Positions 41,059 through 50,253 are shown, counted from the stretch's first letter. The stretch: DNA of 64,000 nt from Chloroflexales bacterium ZM16-3 (GCA_004138175.2 RYFE02000020.1:1-64000); one strand, 5' to 3'. The notes: generated from the letters alone by a model not told the origin. Numbers and translations are program-made.

Positions 41059-41544
41059 CGCTGGCCTCCCTCATCGGCGCATCTGAGCCACCTCCGGGTC
41101 GATGATGATCGGCCCAACATCGCGTGCATGGTATCATATGTGACCCCCAGGATAGACTTTCTCTTTCACTGCCCCAGATGTCGCGGCGCTCACGGATCTG
41201 CTGCGGCTCCACCGGGGTTACCACGTGGAACTGGGCTAGGAAGGCGTCGAGATCGGCATCGTGCCCGTGCGCCGTATGGCGCGCCCCGCCCTGTGGCAGG
41301 TGCTCTCCAAATGGTGCATACAGCCCGCGCACCCGCGAGGTGCTGGTGAAGGTGCTTGCGGATGCAGGTGTGTGGCAAATCTATGCATACACTTACTGCA
41401 CAATTCATAGCGGCGTGTTATACTTCCGGCAATCTGCTATCACCGCTGCATTCACGCCCCCATGTCATCCCAGTCATGGTGTGTATCAGTGGTATCGTGT
41501 GATCCCCGTTAGCTCCACCGCCTTTCAGAACTCACAGGTTTATT
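41059..41544. other. 486-bp non-coding stretch between selC side and the STAND gene
   Basis: No open frame with coding character on either strand. GC falls sharply toward 41400. An extended -10 element TGT-TATACT (41416-41424) could drive the STAND gene, leaving a leader of about 114 nt; no good -35 is seen. It probably contains the left boundary of the accessory segment. Confidence 0.5.
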
Positions 41545-44500
41545 ATGAGCGAACAGCATCTCTGTTTCCAATCGCACGCCAAACTCTTTCGCCAGTACGC
41601 GCTAGACATTATGGCGAAAAACTCGGAATATCCTGGGATCGCCAGCCATTTTGAATCCGTGCTGCTCCTCGCGGATCGTCTCTTTGCGCTATTCAGTGAA
41701 CATTTTCAGTTTAATCAAACCGGCAAAATAGCCATGCTGCTGGCGCAGATTAGCGATGCTATTGAGCAAAGACAGGAGTATGAGGGGAAAGTCGATGAGC
41801 TAGTACGATCTCTTGAGCCATGGCTCAAGTCGCTGCTCTGGCTGATCAAGCGTGAGCAATGGGACAAACTCATGCAGAATGAGCGCACGTTCGATCTCGC
41901 CACATGTCTGCGCCACCTCAAGCTGTTGACTCAAGAGCAGTTAGACCGCTCAAGTATCTCGTCGAATGATACACGGCACCTAATCCGCTTAGTTCTTGAA
42001 GATCGTAATCAGGGCCTTCATGTTACGTACGAACCTCCTCCTTATGTTCAAAGTCGCCAGCTCTCAGAAGCTTTAATCACCCTTCTCGCATCGGTCTACA
42101 AGCATAGTGACAAAATCAAGCAGCGCTTGCGCGGGTTGATCGTATCGCCGATTAGCTCAAAAGAAGTTGAGGATCTGCTTGTCCTGGTCGATGGTGAGCG
42201 CCGGAAGCACCTGGATAACTTCAGGGCTCGCGAAAAGTGGGTACAGAAGCTACGCGAGCGTCTAGAAGCTGTCTCCAACCAGACAAAGCCATATATATTA
42301 CTTATTGGACACGAGGGCCTCGGAAAATCGGCGCTCGTTGCGAAGCTAACCGAGGTTAACTTGAAGGCTGAGGATGTGATAGGCCCGAATATGGGGAGTG
42401 TGCGCAAGATGGCTCCCTGGTTGCCAAAGGTCATACTCCACTTTGGGAAACAATCGAAGCAACCAGATGAGATCGTGCGATCCCTCATCGCCCAGCTAAA
42501 CACACTCCTCCTTAAACCCTTCGTGCTACCGGAGACCAGCGACTATCGCTCCAATTTGCCATCAATGGATATCGCCGGCGGGCTTCCAGTGGATCTTCTG
42601 CCAGCAACCAGATGGTCTATCTCTCAGCATAGCGGCAGTAACACTGTCAGGCGCTATGAGTTGGAGGACTACGGCTCGTCGTTTCGGACACAGAGTACGC
42701 AGTTAAGCCAGATTCCCACTTCTCAGGACATTCAATTGTTTCGCCGCAGCCTTTATGTTGCTCTGGAGCGCACAGTAGAAGAGTGCGGGCCCATCATCCT
42801 GATGATTGATGCACTTGATGAGATTAGCCCTGATGGAAAAGGGCTCGAATTTCTTCCGGAATCGCTTCCTCAGGGGGTGTCTGCGCTCCTAACAGCACGC
42901 GAGAGCTCTAACATTGTCAACTGGATGAATGTTGAGATTATCCGTCTAGAGAGACTAGACGAAAATGAAATACCACTGCTGACGCAGATTGACAGCTCGA
43001 AAGGCGAGGACGAAGCAAATTTTAATGCAAGAGTGTCTCGTTTTAGCCAAGGACGCCCCCTTTTGGTTCTCGCAGCTGCGCAAAAAGCACGTGAGCAAAG
43101 GTATAATCTCGCAGCTATCGAGGTCGACAAGAGCAACGATAGCCTTTTTCAACGCCAGGCGGAAGAATGGGGAGGTGCCGGGTTGGATGGTGCATCTATG
43201 ATGCCTGATATTCTCCTGCTGCTCGCTATTTTTGAACCAGCCACAACGCTTGACCTGAGTCTGCTGCAATCTTTCTTGAGATCACAGGATATACATTTAT
43301 CTCTACCCGATTTACGGCAATTACTCAGTAGAGTGAGTGTTCAGCTTGAGGGTTTGGAGGCTGGTCGCATTAAATTGAGCCTGCGAGCTTTTGCTGAGTA
43401 TGTTCTTACTAGACGTTTTAGCCCACATGATGTGCAGTTGGTCTTAGAAAAACTGGTGAGTTGCTTGGTAATCGAAACTGATATTGATGCTAAAACAATG
43501 GCGTCGCTGCTCCAGTACTGGACTGGAGTAAAGAATGATCGTCACCGGAGGACATTTGACGGACTTGTGAATGCATTGATCGAGCGCCAGGATGTGAATC
43601 TTCTTTATTCCATCTATCTTCGCTCGCAAGAAAAGCGCGCAGTTGCAGGTGAATTACCGCCATTCGTGGTGCGCTGTCTTCGCGCCGCCGCAGATCAAGG
43701 GCATGTTCCAGCAATGCTCTCACTTAGTGATCGGCTCATCGATGGTTCGGGTCTCAAAAAAGATGTCGTCCAGGGCGAGGAGTGGTTACGCAAAGCTGCC
43801 GAGACACATACCCCGAGAGCGTTACAACACCTGGGTTCACGGCTGCTCAACGGCAGTGGCTTGACACAGAACGCCGAAGAGGGCGAGCAACTTCTGCGCA
43901 TGGCAGCCGAAACAGATGACCCAAACGCAAAACTAGAACTTGCGATGCGGCTCTGGAATGGTGATGGCCTGGTTAAGAATGATGTCGAGAGCGAACAACT
44001 CTTACAGGATCTTGCCGATGCTGACGACAAGGCAGCGACGTTCATACTCGCCATTCGCTTTCTAACCAGTGGGGAGTCGCTAACGAAACGCGAAGAGGGG
44101 GAGCGCATACTTCGGGATCTGGCGGAAGCAGGCGATAAACAAGCCAAGCGTTTGTTGGCATTTTTCCTTATCAATGGAGTAGGGCTTGAGCGTAACAGCA
44201 AAGAGGGTGAGCGACTTCTTAGGGAACTTGCCGACGCAGGGCAGAGCGATGCTGTGATTGATCTTAGTAATCGCCTCATCAAAGGCGTGGGGCTTGCAGA
44301 AAACCCGCAAGAAGGCGAGCAGTTGCTACGTCAGGCAATCGAGAGGGGTAATTTCGAGGCAATGCGAAATCTTGGCAAGCGCCTATTAGCAGGAGATGGC
44401 CTGACCCAGAATCTCAATGAGGGTGAGAGTCTATTACGTAGAGCAGTTCAAGCAGATCACTATCCTTCGATGGTTGATCTTGCAATTGAATTGCTCGATG

Positions 44501-46095
44501 GTATTCACTTGCCGAAGAAGTCAAAAGATGGCAAACAGCTCTTGCAGCGAGCTGTAAAATCAGGAGACAGGCGGGCGGTGTATGAACTAAGTGACCGCCT
44601 ACTTAGCGGTAGAGGTCTATCGAAAAACACTAAGGAAGGTGCAAAGCTTCTTCGGGAGTTAGTTGATAAAGGTGACACCTTAGCAATGGCTTCCTTCGGA
44701 GTACGCCTTTTAGAGGGCGATGGGTTCAAGCAAGACATCACGGAGGGGCGCACGTGGTTACGTCGGTCAGCGGAGAAGGGCGAACCGCAGGCTATGCGTA
44801 TTCTCGGAGACCGCCTCTTGAAAGGAGATGGGTTCAAACAGGACATTACAGAGGGGCGCACGTGGTTACGTCGGTCAGCGGAGAAGGACGAACCGCAGGC
44901 GATGGGTGTCCTTGGAGACCGCCTCTTGAAAGGAGATGGGTTTGAACAGGACATTACAGAGGGACGTACGTGGTTACGTCAGGCAGCTGAGAAGGGCGAA
45001 CCGCAGGCGATGGGTGCCCTCGGAGACCGTCTCTTGAAAGGAGATGGGTTCAAACAGGATATTACAGAGGGGCGCGCGTGGCTACAGCGGGCGGCCGAAA
45101 AAGGCGAGGCGCAGGCGATGCTTGTCCTCGGCATTCGCCTTCTAGATGGTGATGGGTTCGAGCAAGACATCCCGGAAGGGCGCGCGTGGCTACAGCGGGC
45201 GGCCGAAAAGGGCGAGGCGCAGGCGATGCGTATCCTCGGATATCGCCTTCTAGATGGTGATGGGTTCAAGCAAGACATCGAGGAAGGGCGCGCGTGGCTA
45301 CAGCGGGCGGCCGAAAAGGGCGAGGCGCAGGCGATGCTTGTCCTCGGCATTCGCCTTCTAGATGGTGATGGCTTTGAACAGGGCATTACAGAGGGACGCA
45401 CGTGGCTACGTCAGGCGGCGGAGAAGGGCGAACCGCAGGCGATGAGACTCCTTGGGGATCGCCTTCTAGATGGCAGTGGCTTCAAACAGGATATCGCAGA
45501 GGGACGTATGTGGCTAAACCGGGCAGCGGAGAAGGGCGAACCTCTTGCAATGCGTTCCCTTGGACTTCTACTCCTATATGGTAATGGCGTGAAGCAAGAT
45601 GTCGCAGAGGGTCGCAAATTATTGAAGGAGGCAGCTCTAGGCTTTTTGCAGTCCTTTCATAAAGGTGGTCATGACGAAGGAAATAATCTTGCTTTTATGG
45701 CTAGGCGAGCCGAAGTACCTGACGGCCTGGAGTTGCCACATATCAAAGAGCTGTTAACGCCATATATTAACCAAAGAAAAGCGATAGGCATCATGAACTA
45801 CGCGCTCTGTCAGGCCAGCGGCTATGAATGCGCAAAAGATTGGGTGGCAGCAGATCAAGTGATCGCCTCGATCTCAAGCCCCGTATATGACGTAGTGTAT
45901 TGGTGGCACCACAAACTCGCTGTCAGGGGCGACCCGGAGGGCCATCTCGTCGTCGCATGGCTCGTCCGGCACGGTTTTATTGAGGACCCGGATGGCTACT
46001 CCATCAGCGATCGTGTGGAACGCGCGCGGGCTGGCGGCTGGGATGTGCCGGAATGGTTCGACTCAACTACAGTGCCACCTCAGCCGAAGAAGTGA
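41545..46095 (+). CDS. STAND NTPase: HEPN-like N-terminus, NACHT-type ATPase, 18 Sel1-like repeats
   Basis: 1516 residues. N-terminal helical region (1-200) contains RNQGLH (R154, N155, H159), the Rx4H pattern of HEPN ribonucleases. ATPase: Walker A LLIGHEGLGKSAL (K261) and NACHT-style Walker B IILMIDALDE (D422, D425, E426), then a winged-helix-like region (about 540-710). Residues 727-1374 are 18 consecutive 36-residue Sel1-like repeats in perfect register, followed by a 142-residue C-terminal domain rich in Trp/Tyr. The layout effector, switch, repeat-sensor is that of bacterial NLR-like defence proteins. Coding DNA is clearly less GC-rich than the flanks, implying transfer. The HEPN call rests on one motif plus context; ligand unknown. 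Confidence 0.8.
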   Translation: MSEQHLCFQSHAKLFRQYALDIMAKNSEYPGIASHFESVLLLADRLFALFSEHFQFNQTGKIAMLLAQISDAIEQRQEYEGKVDELVRSLEPWLKSLLWLIKREQWDKLMQNERTFDLATCLRHLKLLTQEQLDRSSISSNDTRHLIRLVLEDRNQGLHVTYEPPPYVQSRQLSEALITLLASVYKHSDKIKQRLRGLIVSPISSKEVEDLLVLVDGERRKHLDNFRAREKWVQKLRERLEAVSNQTKPYILLIGHEGLGKSALVAKLTEVNLKAEDVIGPNMGSVRKMAPWLPKVILHFGKQSKQPDEIVRSLIAQLNTLLLKPFVLPETSDYRSNLPSMDIAGGLPVDLLPATRWSISQHSGSNTVRRYELEDYGSSFRTQSTQLSQIPTSQDIQLFRRSLYVALERTVEECGPIILMIDALDEISPDGKGLEFLPESLPQGVSALLTARESSNIVNWMNVEIIRLERLDENEIPLLTQIDSSKGEDEANFNARVSRFSQGRPLLVLAAAQKAREQRYNLAAIEVDKSNDSLFQRQAEEWGGAGLDGASMMPDILLLLAIFEPATTLDLSLLQSFLRSQDIHLSLPDLRQLLSRVSVQLEGLEAGRIKLSLRAFAEYVLTRRFSPHDVQLVLEKLVSCLVIETDIDAKTMASLLQYWTGVKNDRHRRTFDGLVNALIERQDVNLLYSIYLRSQEKRAVAGELPPFVVRCLRAAADQGHVPAMLSLSDRLIDGSGLKKDVVQGEEWLRKAAETHTPRALQHLGSRLLNGSGLTQNAEEGEQLLRMAAETDDPNAKLELAMRLWNGDGLVKNDVESEQLLQDLADADDKAATFILAIRFLTSGESLTKREEGERILRDLAEAGDKQAKRLLAFFLINGVGLERNSKEGERLLRELADAGQSDAVIDLSNRLIKGVGLAENPQEGEQLLRQAIERGNFEAMRNLGKRLLAGDGLTQNLNEGESLLRRAVQADHYPSMVDLAIELLDGIHLPKKSKDGKQLLQRAVKSGDRRAVYELSDRLLSGRGLSKNTKEGAKLLRELVDKGDTLAMASFGVRLLEGDGFKQDITEGRTWLRRSAEKGEPQAMRILGDRLLKGDGFKQDITEGRTWLRRSAEKDEPQAMGVLGDRLLKGDGFEQDITEGRTWLRQAAEKGEPQAMGALGDRLLKGDGFKQDITEGRAWLQRAAEKGEAQAMLVLGIRLLDGDGFEQDIPEGRAWLQRAAEKGEAQAMRILGYRLLDGDGFKQDIEEGRAWLQRAAEKGEAQAMLVLGIRLLDGDGFEQGITEGRTWLRQAAEKGEPQAMRLLGDRLLDGSGFKQDIAEGRMWLNRAAEKGEPLAMRSLGLLLLYGNGVKQDVAEGRKLLKEAALGFLQSFHKGGHDEGNNLAFMARRAEVPDGLELPHIKELLTPYINQRKAIGIMNYALCQASGYECAKDWVAADQVIASISSPVYDVVYWWHHKLAVRGDPEGHLVVAWLVRHGFIEDPDGYSISDRVERARAGGWDVPEWFDSTTVPPQPKK
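43723..45666 (+). repeat. 18 Sel1-like repeats, 108 bp each
   Basis: Units start every 108 bp from 43723. Repeats 1-9 are diverged; repeats 10-17 (44695-45558) are nearly identical at the DNA level, with stretches such as GGTGATGGGTTC recurring, indicating recent tandem expansion. Confidence 0.9.
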
Positions 46096-46112
46096 CAGTG
46101 CCTTTGCCTGCC

Positions 46113-47243
46113 CTATTGAAACACCCCCATAGAGAAGTAGTCGCGGGCCGCCTTTAGATCCTCCAGGAACCCATCTTGCTCTATCTGCGCACGTATACTT
46201 CCTGAGCGATACGTTTTCTTTCCGAAATATAGCCGGGTAAGAATGCCGGCTGCTTGCCTAGCACAATTTAGAATCGGCTCTGGGAGCAATCTATTACGCG
46301 GCTCTAGCTTGATAAATGCCGATATGAGGCCCCTAAGACTCTCTGTTTGGATCGATGCAAGGACGAGGTTGCGGTGATAACAGGCGAGCGATTTTGCTCG
46401 CCTGTCCTCTTGTGTAAACACACGAGGGAACCAGATAACACGGCCACGTGGCCTGCCATAGAGTATGTCGCCTGGCGGCGACCTGCGAACCTGCACGCGG
46501 ACTTCATCTAAAGGAGGTAGCACATCATATGGGCCAAGCTGGCGCCAGTTTGCCATACTCTCTAGCCCGCGGTGAATGTTGTCGCCTTCGACGAGAGCCG
46601 TCGTAGGATCGATATCGCTCCCTTGAACAATGGTAGCGATGGTGAAGGGCTCACTAGACATAAGGCTAGGCGATGCCGTCGGGCCGAAGACTTGTAAGCG
46701 AAGAGCCCTAAGCTTTTCGGTCGCTACGTCGTCGAGCGATAGGCTTTGCGATGGGCCTGTATCATCTAGCTGCGCTTCCACCCTTCCTGTTCGCCTCGCC
46801 ATAAAGGCAGCGTCAACAGTGTCGTCCAATGAGCGTGAGGCTGTGGACTGTGTAGTAATGACAAACACGAGACCGAACGGATACAGAAAGGCTTCAGTGT
46901 AGACTCGCTCTGGCAGCCAGGCAGCCTGTAGGCGTGTTACATCCCTTTTGCGGATTGGCACCAACGCCTTCCACGCTTGATTTCCTGTAATGGTCGCTAG
47001 CTTCGCTGCCTCAAGGTAGAAGGTCCAGAAGAAATGCTTGCCTAATCTGGGCCATGGCAGTACCAGTCCTTGATCATTGGGCTGGCCATCCCCTTGAGCG
47101 AGTTGGTCAAAACGCTCGATATAGGACCAGCTGCGCTCTAGAAAGGAAAATGGTGTGGCTGGAGGCGATTCGCCTAGCAGATCAAGATTCGTCTCAGCCC
47201 AGATCATCGAGAGCCGAAAGTCGTGGATTTGAGGTGGAGCCAT
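46113..47243 (-). CDS. Unrecognised protein, 376 residues, convergent with the STAND gene
   Basis: Soluble, mixed alpha/beta protein from ATG 47243 (GAGGAA and AAGG upstream). The stop codon lies 17 bp from the STAND gene stop codon, tail to tail, in the same low-GC segment. Segments such as LPWPRLGKHFFWTFYLEAAK, YTEAFLYPFGLVFVITT and RPRGRVIWFPRVFTQEDRR look structured, and the C-terminal helix contains FYGKKTYRSGSI-like basic residues (actually YFGKKTYRSGSIR). I recognise no family. Position suggests membership of the same accessory module. Confidence 0.6.
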   Translation of the reverse strand: MAPPQIHDFRLSMIWAETNLDLLGESPPATPFSFLERSWSYIERFDQLAQGDGQPNDQGLVLPWPRLGKHFFWTFYLEAAKLATITGNQAWKALVPIRKRDVTRLQAAWLPERVYTEAFLYPFGLVFVITTQSTASRSLDDTVDAAFMARRTGRVEAQLDDTGPSQSLSLDDVATEKLRALRLQVFGPTASPSLMSSEPFTIATIVQGSDIDPTTALVEGDNIHRGLESMANWRQLGPYDVLPPLDEVRVQVRRSPPGDILYGRPRGRVIWFPRVFTQEDRRAKSLACYHRNLVLASIQTESLRGLISAFIKLEPRNRLLPEPILNCARQAAGILTRLYFGKKTYRSGSIRAQIEQDGFLEDLKAARDYFSMGVFQ

Positions 47244-47271
47244 TGCCTTGTTCCTCGTTTTGGCTTATAAT
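47243..47271 (+). promoter_or_regulatory. Promoter of a candidate small RNA
   Basis: TTGCCT (47243-47248), 17-bp spacer, TATAAT (47266-47271). It begins at the start codon of the minus-strand gene and points away from it; predicted start near 47278. Confidence 0.6.
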
Positions 47272-47277
47272 CGATCC

Positions 47278-47377
47278 GACTAGTAAATGCTAATGATCTC
47301 GGTAGAGATCTCACTGCGGCACGTGTGTCGTAGTGAAACGTTAGCGGCTGCAGCCTCCAAGGGAGGCTGCTTTTTTT
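47278..47377 (+). ncRNA. Candidate ~100-nt structured small RNA in the accessory module
   Basis: Between two minus-strand genes, a plus-strand unit with its own promoter and an intrinsic terminator. Three hairpins: GATCTC/GAGATC with GGTA loop (47295-47310); ACTGCGGCA/TGTCGTAGT with CGTG loop and two G-U pairs (47313-47334); terminator GCAGCCTCC/GGAGGCTGC (47350-47370) followed by seven T residues. No open frame of any length. It is antisense to the leader of the 376-residue gene and touches the stop codon of the upstream membrane gene. Function unknown. Confidence 0.5.
47350..47377 (+). terminator. Intrinsic terminator of the candidate small RNA
   Basis: Perfect 9-bp stem, AAG loop, T7 tract that overlaps the stop codon of the convergent membrane-protein gene. 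Confidence 0.85.
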
Positions 47378-49016
47378 ATTCTTGATAGATAACTGCTCTG
47401 GTTTCATTCGTTCGAGTGATATCTGCGGAGCTAACCTTTTGAGGTTTGTCTAGTTTGCCATCTTCCTGAAAAGATGTTCTTAACTGACCGGCGCGCTCGC
47501 CCTCCGATAGTATGCGAGCAAGCTCCTCCAGATTCCCCTGAGGCCCGAGGTGGGACTCAACTTTCTTTCGCAGATCTGAGGGCGCTCTATCGTTCCAGAG
47601 CAGACGAATAGGTGGGCCGATCCAGACCTGATCACCACCAGGGGCCTGAAGCAGCAGCGCATTCTGCTCTTGTCCATCGATTTTTACCTGTACAAGCTCT
47701 CGCTCATATGACAAATGCTGTCGGTGAAGTTTGCGCAAGAGCTCGATCGGTCGATCCGTTTCTGTCGGCGTCCGTTGATGGTTAATCCATTCTTGGTACA
47801 GAGTCCACGCACGACGGCCAAGGCTATACGAACCAAAAATTATTGTATACACAAGTATCGCGAATATGATTGAGATAATCCATACCAGAGCAATGTCGGT
47901 GATGCCGTAACCTGTAAGGTAGTCGCGTCGGCCCCAACCAGCGTATTCGGTGACATGGGGGTAAAGAAATGCCATAATCCCGGAGAGCGTAAGGGCTACC
48001 AGCCAGAATTCAGCATCGGTCGTCTTGGGAAACTTCTTGCGCTCTTCCTCGGTTTTCCCATTTTGCCAGAGGGACTTGAGCGTGAGCATAATCAGGAAAC
48101 CTGGAAGCACAAGGAGAGACGGTATTGCCAGTAAGTCTACAATAATAGATTCGCCGAGCACACCAATCTCAACTTCGTGCGATACGACCATTGCTCCTAT
48201 TTGCTGACGACCTCCTTGCTCCCATTGGAAATGCGCTTCGAACAGGATTTTGTTTTTTCCAGGCTGAACTGTTTCTGCTCCTCGAATATAAAAAGGGATT
48301 GTTACAACCCCGCGCGGCTCGATAACAATGCCTTGGGCATCCGAAGGCTCGGATTCTATCCATCGCGGTCGATTCACTACTAGCTTATCGAGTGTGATTG
48401 GCACGTCCAATTTGTTAGTTGCCACAACAAAAATATACCCACCAACCTGCTCAGAGATGGAGGTAAGGCTCGTTTGTACTTCTACTTGTGCGATCTGTTC
48501 AATTGTAGTTGGCTGAGCCAGGGTTACTGCGGCGGTAGCAAGGGCGATCTTGGGTATGGATCTTGTTACGCCATCAGCCGTTTCAGTTGTGTTGTAGTCA
48601 ACGCGCCATTGAATGCTTCCTGAGCGACGTTCGCCCGATCTCGGCTCCGATACAGCAATTGTCCATACATGATCGCCTTGTCCAGCCAGACTCTCTAATC
48701 GTACTGGTTCGTTTACTGTGATATTTATATTCGCTTCAGTATACCAAGAAAGACTAATTTGCTGAATTGGGTTGGGTGTACGATTATGTATGACAAGTAA
48801 AATTGGCGTGGTCACAGGGATTGGAAGTTGGATGGCTTCCGGCTTTATCTCCAAAGATACAGGTTCTTGTTGGGCTAATACCGTTGGTGTCGATAACAAG
48901 AAACTGTTGAGCGCAAACAGTAGCACAATCAACAGAATAAACTGTAAAATAATATTGTGTCGCTGTGGATGGGATTTTGAACGTCGAACGTAGATACTGA
49001 AGTGTGGCTGTAACAT
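47376..49016 (-). CDS. Unrecognised exported membrane protein with beta-rich ectodomain
   Basis: 546 residues from ATG 49016; a GTG at 49106 would add 30 residues ahead of the signal and cannot be excluded. Signal peptide/TM with core ILLIVLLFALNSFLL, ending near VLAQQ. Ectodomain about 50-300 of immunoglobulin-like beta character (PVTTPILLVIHNRT, GVVTIPFYIRGAE). Then four membrane segments (about 305-330, 355-375, 385-400, 405-435) and a cytoplasmic C-terminus of about 120 charged residues. Low GC like its neighbours. Upstream of the 376-residue gene on the same strand, with 132 bp holding the small RNA between. Family not recognised. Confidence 0.6.
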   Translation of the reverse strand: MLQPHFSIYVRRSKSHPQRHNIILQFILLIVLLFALNSFLLSTPTVLAQQEPVSLEIKPEAIQLPIPVTTPILLVIHNRTPNPIQQISLSWYTEANINITVNEPVRLESLAGQGDHVWTIAVSEPRSGERRSGSIQWRVDYNTTETADGVTRSIPKIALATAAVTLAQPTTIEQIAQVEVQTSLTSISEQVGGYIFVVATNKLDVPITLDKLVVNRPRWIESEPSDAQGIVIEPRGVVTIPFYIRGAETVQPGKNKILFEAHFQWEQGGRQQIGAMVVSHEVEIGVLGESIIVDLLAIPSLLVLPGFLIMLTLKSLWQNGKTEEERKKFPKTTDAEFWLVALTLSGIMAFLYPHVTEYAGWGRRDYLTGYGITDIALVWIISIIFAILVYTIIFGSYSLGRRAWTLYQEWINHQRTPTETDRPIELLRKLHRQHLSYERELVQVKIDGQEQNALLLQAPGGDQVWIGPPIRLLWNDRAPSDLRKKVESHLGPQGNLEELARILSEGERAGQLRTSFQEDGKLDKPQKVSSADITRTNETRAVIYQE

Positions 49017-49276
49017 ATATGTGGCAATCCTAAGGCGTTCGTGAAGATGCTCGAATGGTCGTTGTTCGCTTCCTGATGCGGCGGGTGTATTGCTCGTAAC
49101 TCCCACCCTATCTTCACAACCCTGGTAGGATTGCTATATGCACCCTTGCCAACATTGACCATGCGATCAATTTTATCATATGCTTTCGATGCTGTGCTGC
49201 AAGCTTGCGGTCTCATGGTTGGGCAGAACGAGGAGTCTGTCAAGTAGGCTGGCGGTTGTACGCATCATTGTAGTTT
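49017..49276. other. Spacer upstream of the membrane-protein gene
   Basis: A-T rich non-coding stretch, presumably the promoter region of the minus-strand gene. I see no convincing gene, and no clear promoter beyond scattered A-T hexamers. Confidence 0.4.
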
Positions 49277-49392
49277 CGCAATAGAGCATAAGTAACGCTG
49301 TCACCCTGAGCGAAGCGAAGGGTCCCGGCCGGGATTCTTCGCTTCGCTCAGAATGACAGGACGCCTCACAGCGTTACTTCTGCGGTATTGCG
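49277..49392. mobile_element. MITE-like element, copy 1
   Basis: 116 bp with 25-bp terminal inverted repeats (CGCAATA...TATTGCG ends, 3 mismatches) and an internal GAGCGAAGCGAA/TTCGCTTCGCTC stem, flanked by a direct duplication TAGTTT (49271-49276, 49393-49398). The exact reverse complement of the whole element occurs at 53447-53562. No coding capacity. Confidence 0.85.
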
Positions 49393-49456
49393 TAGTTTCT
49401 GTTATACGATTCTATACAGCCTTCCGGCCCGCGGTGTACAATGACAACACTCGTCG

Positions 49457-49627
49457 ATGAGCGAAACTCAGGATTCCGTCGCCGCGCTGTTTGCTGGCGG
49501 CGACCCGGTGGTGCTGGCGACCTATGATTGCCTGCTCGCGGCGCTGGGCGATCCTGGCCCCTTCACCGAAGCGCCCAAGAAGATGTCGGCTGATGGGCCT
49601 CGCTGGCCATGCCAGGCGCTCTATTGA
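49457..49627 (+). pseudogene. Gene remnant, possibly DUF5655-like
   Basis: 56-codon frame with coding character (SVAALFAGGDPVVLATYDCLLAALG, then GPFTEAPKK) that resembles the core of DUF5655 proteins but stops abruptly after KKMSADG; the rest of the domain is missing. Identification is from memory of the family pattern and is weak. Confidence 0.35.
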
Positions 49628-49683
49628 TCGGGCGAAGGTCGCGAACGAGCGGGTGATCCTCTAGACATAAGGAGATTGCGACC

Positions 49684-50253
49684 GTGACACAGGCATCGCC
49701 GCCTATGCAGCACTGGATCGCCCTGCTGCGCGCCATCAATGTTGGCGGGCACACCATCACCATGGCGGCCCTGCGCGCCCACTTCGTGGATATGGGGTTT
49801 GTCGGCGTCGAGACCTTTATCGCCAGCGGCAATGTCATCTTTGAGGCCCCCGATGCGCACCCGCCTGCGCTGGAGGCGCAGATCGCGCAGCACCTGCGGC
49901 AGTCCCTCGGCTACGCGGTGGCGACCTTTCTCCGCTCGCCGGCTGAGCTCGCCGCGATAGCTCACTATCAGCCCTTCCCTCAGACGGAGCCTGATAGTGC
50001 TGGGCACGCGCTGTCGGTCGCATTTCTGCCCACATTACCAGACGACGAGGCGCAGCAGCGCCTGATGGGTCTGCAGACCGCCATCGATGACTTCCACATC
50101 CACGAGCGCGAGGTCTACTGGCGCTGCCGCACGAAGGTCAGCGACTCGACCTTCTCCGGCGCCCGGCTGGAGAAGGCCCTGGGGCTGTCGGCGACGATCC
50201 GCAATATCACCACGGTGCGCCGGCTGGCGGCGAAGTATGGCGCAGGAGGATAG
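49684..50253 (+). CDS. DUF1697 family protein
   Basis: 189 residues, GTG start with AAGGAG 11 nt upstream; an in-frame ATG at 49705 is an alternative. Family landmarks: WIALLRAINVGGHTITM, LRAHFVDMGFVGVETFIASGNVIFE and the C-terminal RLEKALGLSATIRNITTVRRLA. DUF1697 proteins have no established function. This is the only apparently intact gene in an otherwise decayed stretch. Confidence 0.88.
   Translation: MTQASPPMQHWIALLRAINVGGHTITMAALRAHFVDMGFVGVETFIASGNVIFEAPDAHPPALEAQIAQHLRQSLGYAVATFLRSPAELAAIAHYQPFPQTEPDSAGHALSVAFLPTLPDDEAQQRLMGLQTAIDDFHIHEREVYWRCRTKVSDSTFSGARLEKALGLSATIRNITTVRRLAAKYGAGG

Noticed and set aside
40964-41332. 122-codon minus-strand frame overlapping the 126-residue gene
   Set aside because: No ribosome site, overlaps a better-supported frame, and lacks any recognisable sequence; it may contain traces of a decayed gene, but I cannot support one.
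41124-41654. 176-codon plus-strand frame running into the STAND gene
   Set aside because: Overlaps the start of the STAND frame by over 100 bp, has irregular composition and no recognisable domain.
43490-43723. Small minus-strand frames inside the STAND gene
   Set aside because: Short shadows without ribosome sites.
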